Part shown: piece by piece, positions 9,173 to 18,714 of the stretch
Layout of the letters: every line of letters begins with the position of its first letter
How positions within the stretch are numbered: position 1 is the stretch's first letter
DNA from: Entoloma clypeatum
Lineage: Eukaryota > Basidiomycota > Agaricomycetes > Agaricales > Entolomataceae
Direction of reading: 5' to 3'
Length of the DNA stretch: 64,000 nucleotides
Assembly: GCA_963565915.1 (NCBI GenBank)
Contig: OY751495.1
Coordinates: 1,054,001 to 1,118,000, forward strand
The notes under the pieces: model-generated
What the model saw: only the letters and a program-made list of their open reading frames with translations
Told to the model about the DNA's origin: nothing
Databases searched by the model: none
Program-made: the position numbers and the translations under genes

Positions 9173-10320
9173 AAACATGGTCAAAGAATACGTTGAGGGC
9201 TGTGACAAGTGTCAACGATCAAAAAACATGCCTCAACCGCTAGCCGGTAAATTAAAAGCAAATACAGAGCATGCAGGTCCATGGAAACATGTAACAGCGG
9301 ACTTTATTGTAGGACTCCCAGAAGCACAAGGGTTCAATGCTGTATTAGTTGTGGCTTGTAGATCTACCAAACAAGTGCACTTCATCAAAACATGCAACAA
9401 AGTCTCAGCCAAAGGATTAACTAAACTATGTATATAGGGATGAAGTCTAGAAGCTTCATGGATTACCAGAATCATTGACATCAAACAGGGGACCACAATT
9501 CACAGCAATATTTATGAAAGAATTAAACAAAGTCTTAGGGATCACAACTAAAATTATCAATGGCATATCATCCGCAAACAGACAGACAGACGGAACACAT
9601 CAACCAGGAGTTGGAACAATATCTAAGATCATTCATCTCCCATCAGCAAACAGATTGGCCCGAATGGATGGCAACCGCGGAGTTTGCCTATAATAATAAA
9701 ATTCACATGGCAACTCAGTTTTCTCTGTTCTACGTAAATTATGGATTCCACCCCAGGATGGGCATCGAACCTTGGAGGGCAGGGAAGTCAGAGCCGGCTA
9801 AAGAATTCACTGAGCAAATGAAGAAAATCCATGAGGAGGCAGACATGGCGTTAGTTAAAGCACGAGAAGAAATGGAACAGTACGCAAACTTGAAAAGAAG
9901 CGAAGCACCGATCTACAAAGTTAGTGATAAGCAACAAAAGATCTAAAGTTGAACTGACCATTAAAGAAACTCACAGAATGATGGATCAGACCATATACCA
10001 TAACAAACGTTATTTTGTCACATGCCGTGGAACTTAAATTGCCAAAGTCTTGGAAGATTCACCTGGTAATCAATGTATCACAAGTTCGGCTATTCAAGGA
10101 ACCTATATTTAAATCACAAATGGGGCAGGCACCAAATCCTATAGTTATCAATGGAGAGAAAGAACATGAGGTTGCTAAAGTAATAGACTAAACCCAAATG
10201 CACCCCAGTGCTTATGCGCAAACATCTTCGAAGGATTGAAATTTAAACTTTATCAAAGCTTCACAGACACCCCTGATGACATCATATCTCGCCTGGAAGT
10301 TGAGATCTAGAAAGGGGGGT
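9173..10320 (+). pseudogene. gypsy-4 pol, integrase and chromodomain remnant
   Basis: The fragment begins inside the integrase zinc finger (second half, Cys-Asp-Lys-Cys-Gln-Arg-Ser-Lys). It continues with core motifs Thr-Ala-Asp-Phe-Ile-Val-Gly-Leu, Ser-Asn-Arg-Gly-Pro-Gln-Phe (catalytic Asp replaced by Asn) and His-Pro-Gln-Thr-Asp-Arg-Gln-Thr-Glu, then Ala-Glu-Phe-Ala-Tyr-Asn-Asn. Frames change near 9437, 9475 and 9560. From about 9930 there are many stops. A degraded chromodomain start (Glu-Val-Ala-Lys-Val-Ile-Asp) is visible near 10170. RT and RNase H are absent. It looks much older than gypsy-1. Confidence 0.8.
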
Positions 10321-10322
10321 AA

Positions 10323-10570
10323 TGTTATGATTGTACTTTCACTTTTTATCTTATCTTATCTAATCTAATCTAATCTACATCTTATCTTCATCATATCATA
10401 TCTCATCATATCTATGGCTGCGCGACACATGTATGCCACATGTATCACAGTATGTAAGTAGCCCACTTTCTCTTGTATTCTTTAGCTTGTTCTCTTGAGA
10501 TTCCCGCTGGGTCTCTTGGCAATACAATTCTCTTATCATTTTTCCACTTCATTCCTAAGTTTGGGCTCGT
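10323..10570 (+). repeat. gypsy-4 3' LTR
   Basis: TGTTATGATTGTACTTTCAC...AAGTTTGGGCTCGT. It shares start, ATCTTATCTT tract, CTTGAGATTCCCGCTGGGTC block and end with the LTR at 33815-34101. The expected terminal CA is not seen, so the last few bases appear lost at the junction near 10570. Confidence 0.78.
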
Positions 10571-11750
10571 CTAGGAAGATATTTCCCAAGGAGTGGTCAT
10601 CTGCCAAGGAGCGGTATTACACTGTATGTTGAATGAGGTGTTTATAAGCTACGAGACCCAAACACTAGGGGGTATCTTCAAATTTCCAGGGGCCATGCAT
10701 ACAACTGTCGAAATTGCATGTCAACCACTTAAGCATGTTGCGAAGAAGCCGCTCCTGGACTCGCAGTTGGTTGCGTTCTTCAAGTTGTGCATGACATCCA
10801 CACCTTTGGGAACACCAGTAGTGCCTGGGGGAACTGTGAATGGGGACCAGAAGATACACTAAGATAAGACTTACCACTCATGTAGATGATATAAGCACTG
10901 TCGGTCATCATAGCCTTGTTTTCAGGCTTGATGCAATGAGTATTGATGTGAGTCTCATGGAGGACATCTTCAAGAGACAAAAACGGAGTTGAAGTGATGT
11001 GCTGGATGAACTTGCGCTGCACCAGAACAAGGGACAATCCCGAGTCTTTCAAGGGGTGGTTGAGTGTCTTGTCTGCGACAATGTTGCTGTCAAGGGGCAC
11101 ATAGGCACTGCCAGCCTTGAGGACGCCAAGAATACTGCTGACCATGTAGATGGACCACTCAACAAGGAGACAGACACAAGAACCCGGCTTGATGCCCCTG
11201 AGCACAAAGTCGCCGGGAGGCAGTTTGTGGTTGAGTACCTCATAAGTGACCTTGTGCACAAAGTCTTCCACAGCGATGATGTCTGCATGAGCCTGCGCGT
11301 AGTGCTCAAAGGCAGGGTGAACAAGGTCTCAGGTGGGCTTCTCCTTTTCTCCAAGACCAAATTGGTTGAACAGGTGCTTGTCAGCTACAGAGGGGTGGCG
11401 GAGGAAATCCTGATTGAAAGGCTTGACAGGGAGGCGAGGGTTCTTCTTGAGAGCCTTGTAAGGGACGAAAGAAGCTAAACGGATGGGGGACTGGCGGGAA
11501 ACTTGTTCTGGATTTCAGGGACCTCAGGGTGAAGGGCGGCGGCATTGTAAGCTGAGTCTATGTGGAAGCCTGCATCAAGAGACACACTAACAAAACCAGC
11601 TTTAACAGTCGATGGCACCTTGCTAGCTGTGTCATACCCAAGAGGCGAGAGAAAGACGTGCTGAGATGGATAGTACCACCACTAACGGGTCGTGAGCAGT
11701 AAATTGCATCCCCAAGTCAGTCTGGTATTCGACGTGGACACAGATCACAC
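10571..11750 (-). pseudogene. nonribosomal peptide synthetase adenylation-domain relic (host gene fragment)
   Basis: Minus-strand translation gives, in order: a linker reading Leu-Phe-Asn-Gln-Phe-Gly-Leu-Gly, Ala-Phe-Glu-His-Tyr-Ala-Gln-Ala-His (start of an adenylation domain), Val-Leu-Lys-Ala-Gly-Ser-Ala-Tyr-Val-Pro-Leu-Asp (core motif A2), Ser-Ala-Tyr-Ile-Ile-Tyr-Met-Ser-Gly, and, across an intron, Thr-Thr-Gly-Val-Pro-Lys-Gly-Val (core motif A3). Adenylation domains activate amino acids with ATP. Stops are at about 11325 (TGA) and near 10645 (TAG), with a frameshift near 11480. The longest clean frame is 10780-11271. Upstream sequence to 11750 looks like the preceding linker or condensation region. 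Both ends abut retroelements, so this is a remnant of a larger gene. The retained intron argues against a processed copy. A related adenylate-forming reductase is possible. Confidence 0.75.
10834..10874 (-). other. intron in the peptide synthetase relic
   Basis: Minus-strand GTAAGT...TTCACAG, 41 nt. It splits the conserved A3 motif (Ser-Gly / Thr-Thr-Gly-Val-Pro-Lys-Gly); joining restores the motif in frame. Confidence 0.6.
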
Positions 11751-12838
11751 TGATAAGGCCGTGATGCATCTAGGCCAATCTGCGCATTTTGCATCCTGTC
11801 ACACTATCTCTAAGGGACTCAACATTAATTAGTAAACATTTATTAAAATACAACTTATAAATATAATAGAATTAAAATAGTAATATTATATAAATTTATT
11901 AATATAAAATATTTATTATTAAAAGAGAGTTAAGATATCTAATACTGTGATTTTTAATAAATAAATCAAAAACATTTATTTAAGAAGAAAATGAGAGTCC
12001 TAGATGAGCTCCAATTCTGAGGACTTAGTGGCGACATTAGAGAGAGACCAGCAACCCTGGCAATGTAGGACATAGCGCTGGTCACCACTATGGGCTTAGC
12101 TATGATACTTGAGAGCTATGGGATCGTCTTGCAAGATAGAAAAGACTATTGAGTGCCTCTCGCGATGAAGCGTGAAACAAGGAGAGGGGTTATATTGGAG
12201 TTATTGATGACACTAGCACTGTCTACCATATGTCGGGAGGTTTGGTCAAAGTGCGCTGTGCTTCACGGCCAAATTGTCCATATCAGGAATATCGAGATGA
12301 CATCGGATGATACAGACCGAGATCGGGTTTGATACATCGCGATCAACATGATCTTATGGTGCCCCAGAATTGATAGCATTTGTCTTGTGCATCTGTCGTC
12401 GTTCGCGAGTATCATTGAAGCCTCGAGATCGTTTGGTTTGCATTGGAAGTCAGTCGCGATTGTGTTTTGTGTGTTCGAGAACTTGTCAATCATCAAATCA
12501 TGTTATCTATCGGTCATATTGGTCATTGTCGTGTTCATATTCGGTCGAGATCATGTTCGCAAAGTCTTGTTGGTTCGGAAATCACAAACCTCGGTTCATT
12601 ATCTATTGAGAACTATCTCTAAGTCTTGTTCAAGACTTATCGAGCCATCGCTAAACGAGTTGTTCAATTGTTGTTTGGAAGAGTCGCATCCTGAGTGATC
12701 CCACTCATCACCCCGAACTATATCGATTGAGAAGTATGCATTGCGAGACTTGTTCGGTCTTCATTGTTGTGTTTGGTGTTTGTGTGTGTGATAGAGATAT
12801 CGCTCGCACTCATCCCCAGACTCACTTCCTTCGTTTCA
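11751..12838 (+). repeat. gypsy-D 5' LTR with AT-rich insertion
   Basis: Starts TGATAAGGCCGTGATG and ends CTTCCTTCGTTTCA. It aligns with the solo LTR at 13936-14375/20761-21609. Relative to that copy it has an extra AT-rich block of about 175 bp (roughly 11821-11996, rich in TTTATTAAAATA) and lacks about 340 bp (the counterpart of about 20790-21128). Long LTRs of 1.1-1.3 kb are typical of some fungal gypsy lineages. Confidence 0.72.
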
Positions 12839-13322
12839 TCTGGAGCCCACCGCGAGGGGTGGTTCTAAAATAACAAATTTACTCAGTATCGGCTCGATAC
12901 AGTTCCTCTCAAGGAATTTAGTTATAGTTCTCGCTTGAGAGATAACCCTGTCCTCTACAAGCAAACCCACTGTTGCATCTAGCAGCAAACATGTTAAAGC
13001 AAACTCATGGAAGCCTCCAGTTCATAAAAGAGGTCTCGCGAGCGGTCATAACCCAAAGACAACGTCTATAAAAGCGTCATCTTCAAAAGCAACAAATTTA
13101 CAATCTATTGAAACAGCTCGTGAGCGCGTGACCCGTAGTCTATCAAAAGCAGGAGCAGAACTAGTAGGACCTCTCAACGAGCCCATAAAGCATACTTGAA
13201 AGAGAACACTAGAAAACCTTGAATCAGAAAGGCTACTAGCATTGCGAGAGCATCCAGTATCCATTGTGCAACCAATAGAAACTCAAAATCAAAATCTTAA
13301 CAGTCAATTGTTGACATATACA
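12839..13322 (+). other. gypsy-D leader with tRNA-type primer site
   Basis: No gene. Directly after the LTR, TGGAGCCCACCGCGAGG (12841-12857) begins with TGG, as expected for a site complementary to a tRNA 3' end (CCA). The rest is non-coding leader before the gag ATG at 13323. Confidence 0.5.
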
Positions 13323-13935
13323 ATGGCTACAAATACACAGAATGTTGCAGCAACTGCACCAAGGAATGGTTCGAGAATGCCACGTCGAAGTGAACGAGGA
13401 GCGCCAAGATTTGATAAAGAAAAGGCCTCTGAGCTTTTAAGATTTATCAATGAAGTCGAAATCTGCTTTGACCACGCAGGTATAACGGATATCGTGGAAA
13501 AGAAAAAGTTAATCGGAGGCTATGCAGATAGTGTCTCTGAAGAAGAATGGACAACCCTCGATTCCTATGCTACAGGAACATGGGAGGAGTATAAGAAAGA
13601 GTTGATAAACAACTACCCAGTGGTAGTGAGCAGACGCGACGGTACCTCGGCCAGATTATTGAGTATCTGCAAGGAGCACAGTCATCTTGGACTAGGCAAT
13701 CTAGATGAAATTATGTCCCTAAAACGTAGTTTCAAAGCTGAAGCTAAGAAACTGACGGTGCAAATAGTTGTATCTCCAATCGTGAGCTCGTGGGGAGGTT
13801 CTTGAGTTGTTTAAATGACGACTTCACAGAAGCGGTCAAGTTGAGATTGTCCATGATGGACACCGCAGCCACAGCAAATAATGCTGCGGCACCTGCGGTG
13901 AGACATCAGGATAATCTCGTAGACTTAAGTGACTT
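13323..13935 (+). pseudogene. gypsy-D gag, N-terminal part
   Basis: ATG 13323 opens a frame (Met-Ala-Thr-Asn-Thr-Gln-Asn-Val) with a capsid region: Phe-Asp-Lys-Glu-Lys-Ala-Ser-Glu-Leu-Leu-Arg-Phe, Trp-Glu-Glu-Tyr-Lys-Lys-Glu-Leu-Ile-Asn-Asn-Tyr-Pro. A frameshift near 13780 moves it to another frame (Leu-Ser-Cys-Leu-Asn-Asp-Asp-Phe-Thr-Glu-Ala-Val). It is interrupted after Asp-Leu-Ser-Asp at 13935 by a solo LTR of the same family and resumes at 21610. I assign it to gypsy gag from the resumption, where a CCHC knuckle and pol-like sequence follow. Confidence 0.7.
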
Positions 13936-14375
13936 TGATAGGGCCGCGATGTGTCTAGGCCTAAATCTGCGCATTTTGCATCATTTCACACTATCTCTAA
14001 GGGATGTAGAGAGTCCTAGATGAGCTCCGATTCTGAGGACTTAGTGGCGACGTTAGAGAGAGATTTTAAAGCATTTAGAGACCATGGCAATGTAGGACAT
14101 AGCACTGGTCACCACTATGGGCTTAGCTATGATACTCGAGAGCCATGGGATCGCCTCGCGAGATAGATAAGACTATCAAGCATCTCTCGAAACGAAGCGC
14201 GAAACAAGGAGATTGGTTATATTGGATTTATCGATGACACTAGCACTGTCTACTATACATTGAGGGCTTGACTGGAGACATTCTCGCGAGAGGCTTGGCA
14301 AATGTGCGCCTCACTTCGCGTCCAAATTGTCCATATGGGGAATAGCCAATGACATCGGATCGAACAGACCGAGAT

Positions 14376-14763
14376 TGTTATGCGTAACAAACCGTTCCAA
14401 GGTTCGGGCAGAGTATGCAGGAAGATGGAAAGGCGAAGAGCAATGTGATTGCTAAATCTAAGGAATATAGCTATGGTACATGGGGTTTATATAGTACTGG
14501 CTACGAGCGGTAGCGAGTGAGTCAGTAGCTGCGGAAGGCAGTGCGGATGAGTCAGTAACTGCAGAAGGCAGTGCGAAGTGAGTCAGATGACTGCGGACTG
14601 AGTAATCCCTACTGCGGAGTGCGAGTCAGCGCGGGAGCGAAGTATACTAAAGGAGAATGGTAGAGTAAAGGTAAATGAATAAGCGGTCCGATGAGTCAAA
14701 GAAATGACGAAGGTACAATGCAAGGGAAAAGTGCGTAACATACAAACCGGTAAGTCCGTAACA
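14376..14763 (-). repeat. gypsy-A 3' LTR
   Basis: 388 bp, plus-strand TGTTATGCGTAAC...GTAAGTCCGTAACA. U3 (14500-14763) holds four TGAGTCA/TGACTCA heptamers at 14518, 14548, 14579 and 14692 within GAGTCAGTAnCTGCGGAAGG-type tandem units. TATA (minus TATATAAAC) lies near 14487-14495. Confidence 0.95.
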
Positions 14764-14779
14764 TGTTCCCCTCCTCAAG

Positions 14780-14797
14780 CTCTGTGTCCTCACAGAG
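14780..14797 (-). other. hairpin before the polypurine tract of gypsy-A
   Basis: CTCTGTG AGGA CACAGAG, a perfect 7-bp stem just after the ORF3 stop and before the polypurine tract. The same hairpin is at 33367-33384 in gypsy-B. It could be a 3'-end or reverse-transcription signal; function not shown. Confidence 0.5.
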
Positions 14798-15169
14798 TCA
14801 TTGTCCCCATCCCTCATTGTTGTTGGGATCGGACCAGTTCGGACTCTCCTTGAGGCTCCAATCATAAATCAACTCCTCATTGATGGCTACGGCGAGTTCA
14901 AGGCCCTTGATAGCCAGTCGAATACGTCGATTCTCGATTACGAGGGTGCTGGTATAATTTCCGAGAATTTGTTTTTCCTCGGGAGTCGGGGCGGCGGGGA
15001 GATTGGACAACGAGTGAAGCCGGATATGCATCTGGCGATGAAGGAGGTCGGCGAGGGAAGTTTCAAGGGCATGGATTTGGTCTCTCATGGAGAGCGCTTC
15101 GTTCATAAGGGCGGCGATGGCTGGGTTGATGTCGGTGGTGGAGGTGGAGGTGACGGTGGTGTTGGACAT
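14798..15169 (-). CDS. gypsy-A ORF3, 123-residue accessory protein of unknown function
   Basis: Intact 123-codon frame between pol and the 3' LTR, on the same strand as gag-pol, starting in a good context (CACCGCCATGTCC). It begins with a Ser/Thr-rich tail (Met-Ser-Asn-Thr-Thr-Val-Thr-Ser). A helical, heptad-like segment Ala-Leu-Met-Asn-Glu-Ala-Leu-Ser-Met-Arg-Asp-Gln-Ile-His-Ala-Leu follows, then a second helix around Ile-Glu-Asn-Arg-Arg-Ile-Arg-Leu-Ala-Ile-Lys-Gly-Leu-Glu-Leu. It ends Asn-Asn-Asn-Glu-Gly-Trp-Gly-Gln. No signal peptide, membrane segment, zinc motif or enzyme motif is visible. The gypsy-B copy (32995-33366) is also intact and differs at 7 residues. I do not recognise the family. 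The coiled-coil look suggests self-association (inference). Confidence 0.72.
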   Translation of the reverse strand: MSNTTVTSTSTTDINPAIAALMNEALSMRDQIHALETSLADLLHRQMHIRLHSLSNLPAAPTPEEKQILGNYTSTLVIENRRIRLAIKGLELAVAINEELIYDWSLKESPNWSDPNNNEGWGQ

Positions 15170-15302
15170 GGCGGTGAGGATGGTTGAGAGATAGAAGAAG
15201 AATGGGGTGGCTATATTGGGCAGGGAAAAGGACTAGAGCAGGGAACTCGGTGTGTGGTTGACTGATGAGGTCGATACTTGTCATGGATTCCGAGACTGTC
15301 TT

Positions 15303-18300
15303 TTATCGTGGGCGGGACGGATTCTGCCGATGGAAATCACGGATCAAATCTTGAGCGTTCTGAACATTAGCTCGAGGTTCCCATGTGTTCTCTTCTGGGC
15401 CATATCCTTCCCACTGGATGAGGTACTGGATCTTTCCGCAGAACTTTCGAGAGTCCAGGATCGTAGACACATGGTACTCTTCTCGTCCTTCGACGATGAT
15501 CGGATCAGGGGCTGGTTTCTTTTTCTGGATGGCGTACTTCGGAGTTTCATATGGTGACAACAGGGTCTCGTTGAACACAGGGTGAATCATCTTCCAAGTC
15601 TTCGGAAGATCAAGAAGGTACGCGCTAGCTCCCTTCTTCTCTAGGACTTTGAATAGTCCATGTCGGAGTGCATCAAGTTTCTTTGAGGGGCGATCGGTCC
15701 TGATGTTAGTCCCTTCCAGCCACACCTTGTCTCCGATGCGGTAGTCCTGAGACAGACTTTGCCGTGTGTCAACTGTCTTCTTCATCTGATCCTGTGCTTG
15801 TTTCAGCGCAGCATTGGCTTCTTCTCGTGCCTGTTTGAGTTTTTTCAGGAAGTCGTTGGCAGCCGGATTGGTATCTTCTAACACGAGTTCTCCCTTCCAC
15901 AGATGTAAACCGTAGTTGAGGTAGAATGGGGTGTGCTTTGTTGCCTGATGTTCTTTGTCATTGTACTGGAACTCTGCGATTGTGATCCATTCAGCCCAAT
16001 CATCCTGTAGATGGTTGACAAAGTTTCATAAGAACGCTTCTGTTTCCTGATGCGATCGCTCGGCCGTCCATCAGTCTGTGGGTGGTATGCGGTGGACAGG
16101 TTCCTCTTGATCCCTAACATGCGGCAGAGTATCTCCATGAACTTCGCGGCGAACTGCGGTCCCCTATTGCTGATGATCTTCTTGGGGATCCCATGAAGCT
16201 TCCATATCTGATCCCGATAGATCTTGGCTAGTCCTTCAGCCGATAGTTCCACGGTTGTCGGAATGAGGTGAAGCATCTTCGAATGTCTATCCGTGATGAC
16301 TAGAATTGCGTTTTTTCCATCAGATTCTGGTATCGGTCCCACAACGTCGATTCCTATGTCTTCCCATGGGTGACTTGGTGCTGCATGGGGATGTAGCGGA
16401 GCATGTCGCTTTTGTCAGTTAATCTTGTTGCGTTGACAAGTGTCACAACCCTTCACGTACTTCTTCACATCATGCAGTATGGTAGGCCACCAGTAGGTGC
16501 GAGTGAGGAGTTCATGTGTCCGGTACTGTCCTGGATGTCCGGCCACTGGTGCATTGTGTGATTCAAACATCAATTCTTGTTGCAATTGTGGGTCTGGCGG
16601 GACATAGACTCGTTCTCCTGCGTAGGTGATCCCATTCTCTTGCTGATACCAATGAGGATTCTTTTTTAGGCCCTGCACTACTTCTGTCTCCATGCGGTTT
16701 GAACCCTTGATGCGTGCGATCCACGGATTTTCAATGGTTGTGACGTTTCCAATTTTGATGGAATCAGATGTTTCACCCCCTTCAAAGAATTGTTCCTCCG
16801 TGAACATCTCCATTTGTACCACATCCTCTGATTCCAACGGTTTCAAGAATAGTCCCTCCTTGAGCATCTGGTCACTGTTCTGTGGTTTGAGTTCCGCTTC
16901 ATACCAGGGTAAGCGTGACAGGATGTCCGCTTTTGCATTGGTCTTGCTGGGCACATGCTGTAATTCAAAGTCATAGTCTTGTAACTTCATTTTCCAGCGT
17001 CGCTGTCGTTGATTTAGGTCCTGAGGACGACGGAAATATTCCAGGTTCTTGTGATCGGTCAAGATCTCGAAACGTTCCCTGGCTTCAAGCAGATAGTGTC
17101 TCCAATCTTTCAATGCTTCCATGACCGCCAGGAGTTCCTTGTTGTATATCTCGTAGTTCTGTTCGGCCGTGGACAGGGTCCGCGACAAGAACGCAATGGG
17201 GTGCCATTTGTCATCTTGCTTTTGAGAGAGTACGGCTCCAATTGCATAGCCCAATGCATCAGTTTCAACCCTGAACTGTCCCTCTGGTTTCGGTAATGCC
17301 AAGACTGGTGCCGATGTAATTGCCCATATGAGACCTTCAAAGGCTTGCTGCTCTGTTGGTCCCCAAGTAAATGCTGTACCGCCTGTGAGCGCGGTGAGAG
17401 GTTTCGCAATGTTTGAGTACCCTTCAATAAAACATCGATAGAAGTTGGCAAATCCAAGGAACCTCTGAACTTCCTTTTTTGATGTGGGTGCTCGCCAGTT
17501 TTGGATCGTATCCACCTTTTCAGTTTCCATCTCGACACGTCCCTCACCAACCACATATCCCAATATAGGACATTTCGTTACTTCCCATAAACACTTCTTC
17601 TCCTTTAGGAACACATCATTGTCCGATAGGATCTGTAAGATTTCTTTGGTGTTTCGTGCAAGTTCTTCCTTGGTTTTACCGATAACCACAATGTCAATCA
17701 TGCAGATACGTCAGCGGATCTGGTCCCGGAATAGACTAGCCATCATTCAAGAGAACGTTCCCGGGGAGTTGCAAAGGCCGAAAAACATGACCAATGGTTT
17801 GAACAATCCTCAACTGGTGAGGAAGGCAGCTTTCCATTCATCACCCTCTTTAATCCGGACGTTGTTATAGCCCCACATGATGTCCATTTTATTGAAGTAG
17901 ACCGCATCTTTTAGTACGTCCAAGAGATTGGATATTCATGGGAGTGGGAACTTGTCTTTGACCGTGAATTTATTGACCATGCGGTAATCTTGTACCAATC
18001 GTTTGGAGCCATCCTTCTTGTTGATGAAGAAGCAAGGGGAGGCATAAGGGGATTTGGACGGGCGGATCTTTCCTGTTGCTAGACCCTCATCAATGAATGC
18101 GTCCAATTCTTCTTGTTCCTTTTGCGTCATAGGATATGTGCTTCCCCCTAGTTCCTTTGGTGCGTCCGGTGTAAGTTCAATACCATGGTCCCATTCCCTC
18201 TCCTTTGGGATCTTGTCAAAGTTCTCTTTTTCAAAGAGGTGAGCAAATCGTTCAACATATGAGGGTCGGTTGGTTGTGGGAGGTGGTGTGGGAGTGACAG

Positions 18301-18673
18301 CTTCCAAAATAGGGTCTCCAGGCTTCCATTTCTGATCCGACTTTTTGGGTGCATCTTTGTCGCGCACCTCAACCATGCGAACCTCTTTCTGTTGTCGATT
18401 TGGCAATCCATCCGCATTTAGAATTGCTACGGGTGGTATTCCTCGCGTGGGGAGGTTCTGTTTGCGTACTATTCTGGGATGGATGCATGTGCGTTCACAT
18501 CCGCTGTCAACCTCAGGTCGGATAACCTTTGGTCCTCGTCGTGTCCTGAGCTGAGCTAACAGCCTGATTTCTCGTCTTTTCGGAGGTTTATCTCCCTTCA
18601 CAATCTTAGTCGACGCAGCGGCTCGCTTGGCAGGGATGACATAGGTTCTATTGTCTGCAGTCATACAAGGCAA
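15303..18673 (-). pseudogene. gypsy-A pol (protease remnant, RT, RNase H, integrase, chromodomain)
   Basis: Minus strand. The N-terminus has the protease Val-Asp-Ser-Gly-Cys-Glu motif, but about 76 residues of the protease that are present in gypsy-C (25417-25130) are deleted. RT: Lys-Lys-Asp-Gly-Ser-Lys-Arg-Leu-Val-Gln-Asp-Tyr-Arg, a Trp-Gly-Tyr-Asn-Asn block, and a damaged catalytic box reading Cys-Met-Ile-Asp instead of Tyr-x-Asp-Asp (about 17694-17705). RNase H: Val-Glu-Thr-Asp-Ala, Thr-Asp-His-Lys-Asn-Leu-Glu-Tyr. Integrase: HHCC finger near 16440-16560 and core Asp-Arg-His-Ser-Lys, Ser-Asn-Arg-Gly-Pro-Gln-Phe (Asp to Asn). A chromodomain closes it (Leu-Ile-Gln-Trp-Glu-Gly-Tyr-Gly, 15330-15460). 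Stops at about 17935, 17813, 17755 and 17718, near 16410, and a frameshift near 16070. The stretch 16415-17701 is the longest clean frame (428 codons). Confidence 0.92.
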
Positions 18674-18714
18674 GCAAGTCCGTTTAATAGATAAGGGTCG
18701 CGACTTAGCATTGT

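Larger units (their letters stand above)
9173..10570 (+). mobile_element. Ty3/gypsy gypsy-4, integrase end and 3' LTR only
   Basis: Only the integrase-chromodomain part, polypurine tract (GAAAGGGGGGTAA) and 3' LTR remain. The left side is cut at 9173 by LTR-derived sequence and the right side abuts the peptide synthetase relic. Confidence 0.82.

Noticed and set aside
10999..11478. 159-codon plus-strand frame
   Set aside because: Shadow of the minus-strand peptide synthetase relic, which carries the recognisable motifs.
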